14,288 nucleotides of DNA from CAYHGV01 sp964356135. GTDB lineage: Bacteria; Hydrothermota; Tepidihabitantia; CAYHGV01. The translations under genes and the position numbers were made by a program. This document shows, piece by piece, positions 5,238 to 12,457 of the stretch (position 1 is its first letter; the number at the start of each line of letters is the position of its first letter). The DNA lies in NCBI GenBank assembly GCA_964356135.1, contig CAYHGV010000078.1, forward strand, positions 1 to 14,288, given 5' to 3'. Under the pieces are notes generated by a model. That model did no database searches and was not told the origin of the DNA. It was given only the letters and a program-made list of their open reading frames with translations.

Positions 5238-6896
5238 TATTACCGGACGTCCTTGACCGGAAACCAGCAGCCGATAGGTCTTTTCGATTCGGTCCCAGTT
5301 TTCTTCCCGGTCCAGCGCCCAGAACCGGCCGATGACCGAGACGACCTGGCCGATTCCCAGGTGTTCAATTTCTGCTACGTAGCGCGCACCGCTCTCCGGT
5401 TTTTCACCCCGCCGGCCGATGATCGCATGGACGAAAACATTCTTAACTTTTTTATTTTTTGCCATTGCCAGGAGTGCTTTGAGGTGGTCGAGGGAACCGT
5501 GGGAGCTGTAAAATGAAACGATGCCCAAAAGATGAAGTGCGGTTCTATTTCGGTTCACACCGTCCATTGTTCGGTTGAGTACTTCGTTGTTAAAAAACGA
5601 GTCGTCTTCGATTGCCCGGTTAATCCTTAACCGGTCAGAATAAATCCTCCGGCCTGCTCCTAAGTGGAGATGGCCGACCTCAGAGTTGCCGACCACGCCT
5701 TCAGGCAGACCCACCGGTTCTCCGGCTGCCTGAAGTTTGATACAGGGATAGCGGCTTTGCAACCGGTCCATCACCGGGGTCCGTGTCTCTTTGATGAGAT
5801 TTCCTTTTGTTGCATCATTAATCCCCCAGCCGTCGAGGATCAAAAGGAGTACCCGTTTTTTCTTCTGACTTTGCTCTGATTTACGGAGATTAAAGCCTAA
5901 CAGACCTAAAGGTCTGTTTCTACGCCTCTCTCCGTGTCCATTCGCCTCGAAACGAGGCGTGTCAATCTGTGTCCAATTACCTTTGAGTAGACTCTGAGCG
6001 GTCATCAGTTCAGGTTTTGGTAATCCCAAAAGCTCTAAAACCGTGGGCGCAACATCTGCCAGTTCCCCTTCTTCCCTCGCTACTCGCTCCTCACTGCTCA
6101 CTACTATAAATGGCACCGGACTGTCCGTATGCCCGGTATCAATCGTTCCGTCGGGATAGAGCCATTTTTCGACCGTTCCGTGGTCGGAGGTAACGATCGT
6201 CGTGACACCTGATTTCCGGGCGGCTTCGATGACAATGCCGATGTTTTTGTCGACGGCTTCGACCGCCTTTTTTATCGCCGAACGGTTTTCGATATGGCCG
6301 ACAACATCAATATTGGCGAAGTTGGCGATAATCAGGTCACAGGTCGGGTCAGTGAGTTTTTTTTGAATTGCCGATGTTACTGCGGCAATCGACATTTCCG
6401 GCACCCGGTCGTAGGCGATATTCTTAGGTGAAGGAACAATAATCCGTTCTTCGTTTGGGAACGGTTCTTTGCGTTTGCCGTTAAAAAAATAGTTTATATG
6501 TACCGCCTTTTCCGATTCGCAGATTTTTGTTTGCAGTAAGCCGTTTCTGCTGATTACTTCACTGAGAGTATCCTTCAGTTCTTGAAGGGGCGGAAAAGCA
6601 ACCTTGACATTGAGTCCTTTATTATACTCAACCAGCGTCGCGAAATTTACAGCTAAATCGTTCGAGATGGGAAATTCATTAAAATCTTTTTCGGTCAAGG
6701 CTCGGGTTAGTTCGACCTCCCGCTCACCGCGCAGGTCATAAAAGATTACGTAATCACCGTTTTTGATTCTGCCGACCGGCTGATTGTTTTTGTCAACCAG
6801 CACCAGCGGCTCCAGCGCCTCATCCTCTTCACTCCGTTGGTAGGCATCAATAATCGCTTGGGCCATGGGGGTTGTATTACGGATTTGAGCAATCAA
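5226..6896 (-). CDS. gpmI: Circularly permuted cofactor-independent phosphoglycerate mutase
   Basis: GpmI interconverts 3- and 2-phosphoglycerate in glycolysis using two Mn ions and a phospho-Ser. Residue correspondences below follow Geobacillus GpmI numbering from memory. All its parts occur once in this 556-residue frame, but rotated. Residues 1-100 are the second half of the transferase domain (R56 and R59 for R261/R264). Residues 100-304 are the second phosphatase segment (K130 for K336, D197/H201 for D403/H407, D238/H239 for D444/H445, H256 for H462). Residues 305-347 are a basic linker. Residues 348-425 are the native N-terminus (D355 for D12, S405 in GNSEVGH for S62). Residues 426-550 are the first half of the transferase domain (H466 for H123, R524 and R530 for R185/R191). 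Without the linker the length is about 513, normal for the family. Metal ligands are intact, but DGRD is replaced by GRRG. The start is uncertain: TTG at 6896 (AGGA 10 nt away) or ATG at 6866. It lies next to a RAYT/REP cluster. Confidence 0.9.
   Translation of the reverse strand: MIAQIRNTTPMAQAIIDAYQRSEEDEALEPLVLVDKNNQPVGRIKNGDYVIFYDLRGEREVELTRALTEKDFNEFPISNDLAVNFATLVEYNKGLNVKVAFPPLQELKDTLSEVISRNGLLQTKICESEKAVHINYFFNGKRKEPFPNEERIIVPSPKNIAYDRVPEMSIAAVTSAIQKKLTDPTCDLIIANFANIDVVGHIENRSAIKKAVEAVDKNIGIVIEAARKSGVTTIVTSDHGTVEKWLYPDGTIDTGHTDSPVPFIVVSSEERVAREEGELADVAPTVLELLGLPKPELMTAQSLLKGNWTQIDTPRFEANGHGERRRNRPLGLLGFNLRKSEQSQKKKRVLLLILDGWGINDATKGNLIKETRTPVMDRLQSRYPCIKLQAAGEPVGLPEGVVGNSEVGHLHLGAGRRIYSDRLRINRAIEDDSFFNNEVLNRTMDGVNRNRTALHLLGIVSFYSSHGSLDHLKALLAMAKNKKVKNVFVHAIIGRRGEKPESGARYVAEIEHLGIGQVVSVIGRFWALDREENWDRIEKTYRLLVSGQGRPVIKQV
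5899..5918. repeat. Palindromic repeat inside the gpmI linker
   Basis: AACAGACC (5899-5906) and GGTCTGTT (5911-5918) form an 8-bp stem around TAAA, and TCTAC follows. It is read in frame as part of the permuted gpmI linker. A similar palindrome lies over the gpmI stop codon at 5216-5237. Confidence 0.65.
5941..5961. repeat. In-frame palindromic repeat in the gpmI linker (relative in leuS)
   Basis: CGCCTCG (5943-5949) and CGAGGCG (5953-5959) form a 7-bp stem around AAA and are preceded by ATT. On the coding strand it is read as T-P-R-F-E-A-N (residues 313-319). The same stem with the same flank, in the same reading frame, occurs in leuS at 9233-9249. The pair resembles the concept of palindromic elements that insert in frame in protein genes, as known from Rickettsia. 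Confidence 0.65.
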
Positions 6897-6945
6897 ATTA
6901 CAGCTATCCTATGTGCGATAAAGTGCGTAGCACAGATCGAGTGCA

Positions 6946-7043
6946 GCGATATCAATCGCACCACTACAGCCGCCCTTGTTTGTAGTGGTCGGATTTATCC
7001 GACACCCGACTGCCCTTGTTTGTAGTGGTCGCATTTGTGCGAC
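6946..7043. repeat. REP-like hairpin cluster, downstream side of the RAYT gene (three units)
   Basis: Two direct units, 6972-7003 and 7012-7043, share GCCCTTGTTTGTAGTGGTC followed by a stem-loop (GTCGGAT-TT-ATCCGAC and GTCGCAT-TT-GTGCGAC). A third unit at 6946-6968 is inverted: stem GCGAT/ATCGC, then CCACTACAG. The conserved part is TGTAGTGG plus a variable stem around TT. The paired direct and inverted layout is typical of REP/BIME elements mobilised by RAYT proteins. The two direct units overlap the 3' end of the RAYT coding frame. Confidence 0.8.
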
Positions 7044-7455
7044 GGTTGATTGCTTTAAAATCTAATCTGTCTTTCTCTGGGTTTTCTTGAATATATTTTC
7101 TTATTTCATACAAAGCCCGTTCATTTCTGATAATATGTTCATAGTAATTCCGTTCCCAAAACGGTTTACAGCCGGTAGTTTTTGTTACCAACGCTTTGTA
7201 GGTCCTTACGATTTCACTAATTGATACATCTGCATTGCTAAGGATGAAAATGGCATGTAAGTGGTCAGGCATAAAGTAGTAGAAATCAAGCTTAATGCCG
7301 ACAAATCTTGAAGGTAAGCTTTGAAGTATTGTTTCAGCTTCTTTTCTGTGCTGTGCTAATAAAGGTTTCTTGAGGTCTGTGCAAATAGTGATGAAATAAT
7401 AGCCATCGGTTTTATAATTGTAATCTCTTAATCTGGTATTCTTACGCCATTTCAT
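6964..7455 (-). CDS. rayT: REP-associated tyrosine transposase (RAYT, Y1/IS200-like)
   Basis: This 163-residue protein belongs to the HUH single-strand nuclease/transposase family (Y1_Tnp). The metal-binding HUH pair is His65 and His67 in MPDHLHAIF. The likely nucleophile is Tyr121 in EIRKYIQENP. The conserved WERNYYEHIIRN (100-111) precedes it, as in other RAYTs. These proteins bind and cut REP hairpins, and this gene has REP-like units on both sides. The ATG (7455-7453) has no clear ribosome site and lies six bases from an inverted REP unit, so expression may be low. Residues from about 137 to the end are translated from REP units rather than family sequence, so the original stop may have been lost or the tail acquired. 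The catalytic core looks intact. Confidence 0.9.
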   Translation of the reverse strand: MKWRKNTRLRDYNYKTDGYYFITICTDLKKPLLAQHRKEAETILQSLPSRFVGIKLDFYYFMPDHLHAIFILSNADVSISEIVRTYKALVTKTTGCKPFWERNYYEHIIRNERALYEIRKYIQENPEKDRLDFKAINRRTNATTTNKGSRVSDKSDHYKQGRL

Positions 7456-7460
7456 ATTTA

Positions 7461-7519
7461 GGTTTGATAAATCAAACCACTACAATGGTCAGTTGTGGTA
7501 GTGGTCGCATTTATGCGAC
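7461..7519. repeat. REP-like hairpin pair, upstream side of the RAYT gene
   Basis: An inverted unit at 7461-7485 (stem GGTTTGAT/ATCAAACC around AA, then ACTACAA) faces a direct unit at 7495-7519 (GTAGTG, then GTCGCAT-TT-ATGCGAC). Together with the cluster at 6946-7043 they bracket the RAYT gene. They also separate it from the thioredoxin-family gene that ends at 7533. Confidence 0.75.
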
Positions 7520-7532
7520 ATTGTTTTGAGGT

Positions 7533-8939
7533 TCATTCTAAATACTTACTCACCGCTTTTTCAATTCCTTCACCGCGCAGGCTGATTTCGCGAAGAATAC
7601 CTTTTTTATCGACCAGCACTATCTGGGGGATGGCTTTAACCCCATAGCGCACCGCATTTTCATCTTTCCAGGCTTTGCCCGAATATACCTGGGGCCAGAC
7701 CATGCCGGGGTTGTCTTTTAAATATCCGTCCATCGCCTCACGGTTGTTGTCGATGTTGACACCAATAATTTCAAGACCCTGAGCGTGATATTTGCTGTAC
7801 GTCCCGATCAGAAACGGTGTTTCACCCCGGCAGGGCCCGCACCAGCTCGCCCAGAAATCGATGAGCACAATTTTACCCTTGAACTGTTTTAATGATAGCT
7901 CTTTCCCATCAGCGGTCGTGCCCGCTATCGGTTTTGCCGGAAAATCGAGCCCGAGCTCTTTCCTGATATCTTTAAAATATTGAACCAGTTTTTTATCTTT
8001 CATTATTTCCGGGGTTTCTTCCTGAAGTTCACCCTTCCAGTTGTAGGCTGAGCTGGCGGAGAATTTTTCCTTCCATTGTTTCAGAAAGGTAAGTAACGAA
8101 TCGGCTTCGTTTTTGTTAGCATAAATTTCAATGTAAGCCGCATCGAGATTTGCTTTCGGAGTTAAAATTTTTATCGTGTCTAAATAAGCCTGGGCGGCAT
8201 CAAAGTCTTTCTGGTCTATTAAAATTTCTACGAGCAGCTCATAAGCAGATGTAGCTTGCTCGGGCGGCAGCTCGGGTTTCCGGGTAAGAAATCTATGCAC
8301 GGCATCAACGGCAAGACCGTAATGCTTCGTTGCCGTCACCGTGCTGCCGAGTGCCTGCAACAGCTCGGTATTGTATGGTTCGCAGATGAGAGCGAGCGAT
8401 AAAAATCGTTCTTTGTTCGATAGGTCGCCGCTCGGGTCGTAGTTAGCATAGAGATAGAACGGTATAAAAATCGAGTTGTCGATGGCAATTGCCCGGTCCA
8501 GATATTTTTTTGCTCCATCATAATTTTTCTCTTTGGTTATCATGAACGCGCCCAGACCGTAATTCGTCCAGTAGTTGTTCGAATCGGCTTTGTATGCCTG
8601 CTCGTAATAATTTTTTTCGTTCGTTGTGTCGGGTTTAATCCGTCCGAGCAAATATAAAAAATCCGGCGATTGGGGATGAAAGCTGAGAAGTTTTTCGTAC
8701 TCGCGGAGCAAACCGCTTCGGTCCTTTTCCGCACCGAGCCGGGTATCCTGATAGCTCCGGTGGAGTTTAACATTGAGCGAATCGGTTACCAGCGCATCTT
8801 TTATAAAAGCGATGAGGCTATCAGTATTCTGGGTCTTGTAGGCAAATTCGGTTACTCGTATTTCGGCAGGCGATGGCTGGTATTCGCGAGCAGTATAGCC
8901 GGTTTGTGATGATACTATAAGAAAAATTAAAAATCCCAC
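7533..8939 (-). CDS. Secreted TPR protein with C-terminal TlpA-type thioredoxin domain
   Basis: The 468-residue product starts with GTG (8939-8937), preceded by an AGGGGGA ribosome site three bases away. A short hydrophobic export signal (MGFLIFLIVSSQTGYTA) is followed by a helical repeat region of about 70-320 with TPR-like units such as YYEQAYKADSNNYWTNYGLGAF and AKKYLDRAIAIDN. A TlpA/AhpC-TSA-like thioredoxin domain runs from about 335 to the end. Its active site is WCGPC with Cys367 and Cys370, and the cis-Pro is in VKAIPQIVLVD. Proteins of this layout act in the periplasm as thiol-disulfide oxidoreductases, for example in cytochrome maturation or protein repair. The partner here is unknown. 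It follows leuS by 23 nt and is probably the last gene of that operon. Confidence 0.92.
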   Translation of the reverse strand: MGFLIFLIVSSQTGYTAREYQPSPAEIRVTEFAYKTQNTDSLIAFIKDALVTDSLNVKLHRSYQDTRLGAEKDRSGLLREYEKLLSFHPQSPDFLYLLGRIKPDTTNEKNYYEQAYKADSNNYWTNYGLGAFMITKEKNYDGAKKYLDRAIAIDNSIFIPFYLYANYDPSGDLSNKERFLSLALICEPYNTELLQALGSTVTATKHYGLAVDAVHRFLTRKPELPPEQATSAYELLVEILIDQKDFDAAQAYLDTIKILTPKANLDAAYIEIYANKNEADSLLTFLKQWKEKFSASSAYNWKGELQEETPEIMKDKKLVQYFKDIRKELGLDFPAKPIAGTTADGKELSLKQFKGKIVLIDFWASWCGPCRGETPFLIGTYSKYHAQGLEIIGVNIDNNREAMDGYLKDNPGMVWPQVYSGKAWKDENAVRYGVKAIPQIVLVDKKGILREISLRGEGIEKAVSKYLE

Positions 8940-8962
8940 TGGTCCCCCTTAAATTAAATGGG

Positions 8963-11467
8963 TTAGTTTACTACTATGTTTATTAATCGCTTTGCTACAT
9001 AGATGACTTTTGCCACTTCGTGGCCTTCGGTGTATTGGCGAATCTTCGGATCAGTCAGGGCGGCATCTTTGATTTTGGCTTCGGGCGTATCGGCGGGAAC
9101 GACGATCTTCGAGCGGAGCCGGCCGTTGACCTGAATCGGAATGGTTATTTCCTCATAGGTGAGGGCGGTTTCATCATAGCTGACCCAGCGTTCTTCAAAG
9201 ATGCTCTTTTCTTTGCCCCGCCCTGTGGAATTCGCCTCGTTTCGAGGCGCATTATTCCACGGGGCAAACATATGCCAGAGCTCTTCAGCCAGATGGGGGG
9301 CAAAGGGCGCTAAGAGCAACACGAATTTCCCCAGGGTAAATCCATAAATTTGTTTTCCCTTATCGGGAAAGCTTGAGAGTTCATTCAACAGTTCCATCAA
9401 AGCGGCGATGGCGGTATTGTACTGCATCGCTTCTGAGTCTTCGGTAACCTTTTTTATCGTCTGATTGAGCTTGATATAGAGTTTTAAATCATTGCCGGTC
9501 AGGCTTTCCTTTTTTATCGGCTCGAACGAGACAAATTTGGAATTATCACGAAACAGCCGGTAAACCCGGTTCAAGAACCGTTCGGCACCGACCACGCCTT
9601 CATTATTCCATTCCATATCCTTTTCCGCCGGTGCGGCAAACAGCATCGTAATCCGGCCGACATCGGCACCATGCTCGGTACTGAACGGTCCGACCCAGAC
9701 GCCGTGGCGCTTCGAGCTCGACATCACCTTGCCGTCGAGGTGAACCATCCCCTGGGTGGTGAGGGTATGTGCCGGTTCGTCGACCGCGACCATTCCCAGA
9801 TCGTATAAAAACTTGGTAAAAAATCGGGCGAAAATGAGGTGGCCGCAGGCATGTTCGATACCGCCGATGTAGTGGTCGACCGGCAGCCATTTTTTGGTCG
9901 CCTCGTAGGTGAACGGCGCCTGGTCGTTCTTCGGGTCTAAGTATCTCAAGAAATACCAGGACGAATCGACAAAGGTATCCATCGTATCCGGGTCGCGCAG
10001 GGCTTTGCCGCCGCATTTCGGGCAGGTGGTGTTAATGAACTCGGGCACATCGGCTAACGGCGAGCGGCCTTTGGGAATATAATCGATCTTTCCTTTGGGT
10101 AAGAGCACGGGTAAATCATTTTCCGGCACCGGCACAATTCCGCACTGTTGACAGTGAATCATCGGAATCGGCGTTCCCCAGTAGCGCTGGCGGGAAATCA
10201 ACCAGTCTTTTTGCCGGTAGTTGACCTTCATCCGACCGAGGTGGTGGCTTTCAAGCCAGCGGGTGATTTGTTTGATTCCTGAATCGGAGCGGATACCGTT
10301 ACATTCACCGGAATTTACCATCGTCCCGACCTCGGCATAGGCTTCGGTCATCGTTGTTTCATCTAATATTCGATCCGGCGGCTGGATGACGACCCGAATC
10401 GGGATTTGATACTTTTTGGCAAATTCAAAATCTCGCTGGTCATGGGCAGGCACACACATTACCACGCCGGTGCCGTAGCTCGCCAGGACATAGTCGGTTA
10501 GCCAGATGGGGATTTTTTCGCCATTAACCGGATTCTGGGCGTAGCGGCCGGTGAAGACGCCGTACTTCTCGCGCTCTAATGCGGTCCGCTCAATCTCCGG
10601 TTGCTGCAAAGTCCGGTTGATAAAATCATTAATCTCGGTTTCGCGGGATGTACCTTTGGTTAGCGTCTCGGCGATCGGTGCATCCGGTGCCACCGCCATA
10701 AAAGTGCAGCCGTAGAGGGTATCGGGCCGGGTGGTAAAAACCGGAAGCTTCTCGCCGCGGTCAAGCGTAAAGTCAACCTCGGTTCCTTCGGATTTTCCAA
10801 TCCAGTGGCGCTGCATCGCCTTGACATTCGCGGGCCAGTTGGGCAGACGGTCCAAACCCTCTAACAGTTTCTCCGAGTATTCGGTGATCTTGAAAAACCA
10901 CTGCTCCAGTTTTTTCTTGATCACCGGTTGCCCGCACGAGGACCGGTAGCACCGTCCCTCTTTTACCTGCTCATTTGCCAGGACGGTCTTACAGCCGGTA
11001 CACCAGTTGACATAGGCTTCCTTCCGGTACGCCAAACCCCGTTCATGCAATTTTATGAACATCCACTGATTCCACTTGTAATAGTCGGGCTTGCAGGTAG
11101 TGACCTCGGTATCCCAATCATAACCGATACCCATTAACTGCAGGCTGTCGCGCGAGACCCGGATGTTTTCCAGCGTCCATTCTTCCGGAGAAATTCCCCG
11201 TTCAATGGCGGCGTTTTCCGAGGGCAGCCCGAAAGCGTCCCAGCCAAACGGATGGAGCACATCATAGCCCTGTAGTTTTTTAAGCCGTGCGACCAGGTCG
11301 CCGAGAACATAATTTTTTATATGGCCCATATGCAGATCGCCGGACGGGTAGGGATACATTACCAGGACATAATATTTATTCTTCGGATCGGGATTGGTCT
11401 TGAACAAGCCATGCGTTTCCCAGAAGCGCTGCCATTTCGATTCGATCGCTCTGAAGTTATAGTCCAT
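8963..11467 (-). CDS. leuS: Leucyl-tRNA synthetase
   Basis: This class I synthetase (834 residues) charges tRNA-Leu in the cytosol. Visible landmarks are the HIGH motif as HMGH (46-49) in YPYPSGDLHMGH, a zinc knuckle with C156, C159, C173 and C178, and the CP1 editing domain with TTRPDT (245-250) and AHDQRD (341-346). Further Cys pairs occur in CQQCG and CPKCGG, and the DTFVDSSWYFLRYLDP block is present. The KMSKS loop is atypical: VMSSSK at 581-586, so both motif lysines are replaced, although a Lys follows. Near the C-terminus, residues 740-746 (APRNEAN) are encoded by a palindromic repeat also seen in gpmI. They sit between the anticodon-binding helices (ELWHMF) and the YDE/VQVNGR segment. 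AAGGAGG lies four bases before the ATG. It sits 9 nt after holA. Confidence 0.97.
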   Translation of the reverse strand: MDYNFRAIESKWQRFWETHGLFKTNPDPKNKYYVLVMYPYPSGDLHMGHIKNYVLGDLVARLKKLQGYDVLHPFGWDAFGLPSENAAIERGISPEEWTLENIRVSRDSLQLMGIGYDWDTEVTTCKPDYYKWNQWMFIKLHERGLAYRKEAYVNWCTGCKTVLANEQVKEGRCYRSSCGQPVIKKKLEQWFFKITEYSEKLLEGLDRLPNWPANVKAMQRHWIGKSEGTEVDFTLDRGEKLPVFTTRPDTLYGCTFMAVAPDAPIAETLTKGTSRETEINDFINRTLQQPEIERTALEREKYGVFTGRYAQNPVNGEKIPIWLTDYVLASYGTGVVMCVPAHDQRDFEFAKKYQIPIRVVIQPPDRILDETTMTEAYAEVGTMVNSGECNGIRSDSGIKQITRWLESHHLGRMKVNYRQKDWLISRQRYWGTPIPMIHCQQCGIVPVPENDLPVLLPKGKIDYIPKGRSPLADVPEFINTTCPKCGGKALRDPDTMDTFVDSSWYFLRYLDPKNDQAPFTYEATKKWLPVDHYIGGIEHACGHLIFARFFTKFLYDLGMVAVDEPAHTLTTQGMVHLDGKVMSSSKRHGVWVGPFSTEHGADVGRITMLFAAPAEKDMEWNNEGVVGAERFLNRVYRLFRDNSKFVSFEPIKKESLTGNDLKLYIKLNQTIKKVTEDSEAMQYNTAIAALMELLNELSSFPDKGKQIYGFTLGKFVLLLAPFAPHLAEELWHMFAPWNNAPRNEANSTGRGKEKSIFEERWVSYDETALTYEEITIPIQVNGRLRSKIVVPADTPEAKIKDAALTDPKIRQYTEGHEVAKVIYVAKRLINIVVN
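9231..9250. repeat. In-frame palindromic repeat inside leuS
   Basis: CGCCTCG (9233-9239) and CGAGGCG (9243-9249) form a 7-bp stem around TTT, flanked by an outer GTGGAAT/ATTCCAC pair. It is read in the same frame as its relative in the gpmI linker (5943-5959). It lies in a part of LeuRS that is variable between species, so an insertion there could be tolerated. Confidence 0.65.
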
Positions 11468-11476
11468 GCCGCCTCC

Positions 11477-12457
11477 TTAGAAGATGTTCTCGGTAATGAA
11501 TGATTGTAAAAGGTAGAACGGGTCGTTTCGGCTTTGCTTGATCTGGCTATCAATCGCTTTCAGGTCCTGCAGGCATTTGATAATTCCCGCCCGGCTCCAG
11601 CCGGAGGTCCGTTCGCGGGTTGCCCCCGAGGCGGGCCTGTAATCGCTCTTCGGTTTTTTGTCTCCGGATTTGTCCGCGAACAGTTTCAAAAATTTCACGG
11701 CGAGCGAATTGACAATAAACGCCGGCTCCACCTTCCAGTTTTCCAGGCGACAGAGGATTTCGAGCGCTTTTTTGCGATTGCGCCGGGTAACCGTTTGGCT
11801 CAATTCCCAGACCTGGTATTCTCGCGACGTGCCGCTTACCGCTGCAATCAGCTCCCGGGTGACTTTTGATTCCGCACCGAGAAAGATTTTCAATTTATCC
11901 AACTCGGAGTTCACAGTAAACAAGGAACTGCCCACCATATCGCGAAGCAGTTCTGCCGCGCCGGGTTCTAACGACAGTCCTCTCGTCCGGGCTTGGGCCG
12001 CAATTGCAGCCAGTAGTTGATTGTCCCGTAATGGAGAGAAATTGATCACCGAAGCGTAATTTTTGAGTTCGGTAACGAGGCCTTGAGGAGCCTGGTCTTT
12101 GGGCGCGACGACCGCAAGGCAGGTGGTCGGGTTGGGTGATTGGGCATAGTTGACGAGCGCTTGGCGTTCGGTGGGCAGCAATTTTTTTAGATTTTTAATT
12201 ACCACCAGCCGTTTTTTTGAAGCGAACGGTGGCGAGACGAGCTTTTTCAGGATGTCGGCGTAATCGACCTCGCCTGCATAATAGAGGTCATAGTCGAAGT
12301 CTTCAAAGCCCGGGGCAATCAACGATCGTTTGAGGTCGCCCACGGCAGTCTCCATCAAGAATTCTTCCTCGCCAACGAAGAGATAGACTGGAGCATCTCT
12401 CCCCGGGGCTACTTCTTCTCTTACATCCGCCGGGGTTTTATTACCGTTCTTCTTCAA
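11477..12457 (-). CDS. holA: DNA polymerase III subunit delta
   Basis: Delta is the clamp-loader subunit that opens the beta sliding clamp. The 326-residue product has the typical N-terminal signature APVYLFVGEEEFLMETAV (about 21-38), followed by LKKLVSPPFASKKRLVVIKN (about 70-89). The AAA+ domain II core VNSELDKLKIFLG (about 187-199) comes next, and the C-terminal collar helices end in LKAIDSQIKQSRNDPFYLLQSFI. There is no Walker ATPase motif, as expected for delta. The start is probably TTG (12457-12455), which overlaps the upstream gene by 17 nt. No in-frame ATG lies nearby. The collar region around 252-275 is GC-rich and Arg/Ser-rich, and unlike the usual helix there. The gene is the second member of the probable LolA-holA-leuS-thioredoxin operon. 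Confidence 0.9.
   Translation of the reverse strand: MKKNGNKTPADVREEVAPGRDAPVYLFVGEEEFLMETAVGDLKRSLIAPGFEDFDYDLYYAGEVDYADILKKLVSPPFASKKRLVVIKNLKKLLPTERQALVNYAQSPNPTTCLAVVAPKDQAPQGLVTELKNYASVINFSPLRDNQLLAAIAAQARTRGLSLEPGAAELLRDMVGSSLFTVNSELDKLKIFLGAESKVTRELIAAVSGTSREYQVWELSQTVTRRNRKKALEILCRLENWKVEPAFIVNSLAVKFLKLFADKSGDKKPKSDYRPASGATRERTSGWSRAGIIKCLQDLKAIDSQIKQSRNDPFYLLQSFITENIF

Noticed and set aside
5226..6896. gpmI as two separate genes or as a pseudogene
   Set aside because: The frame is open throughout, metal ligands are kept, and no ribosome site or start was seen at the linker. An assembly fault cannot be excluded without reads.
6946..7519. CRISPR array
   Set aside because: Units are few, vary in stem, occur in both orientations and flank a transposase. 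Spacing is irregular and no cas gene is present.
9603..10016. Second open frame inside leuS on the same strand
   Set aside because: It lies wholly within the confident leuS frame and has a low-complexity Arg-rich translation, so it is a shadow.
11580..11645. GC-rich palindromic stretch in holA as a further in-frame repeat
   Set aside because: It contains CCGGCT-CC-AGCCGG and a GCCTCG string, but no second copy was found in the window and the delta collar region varies in sequence.
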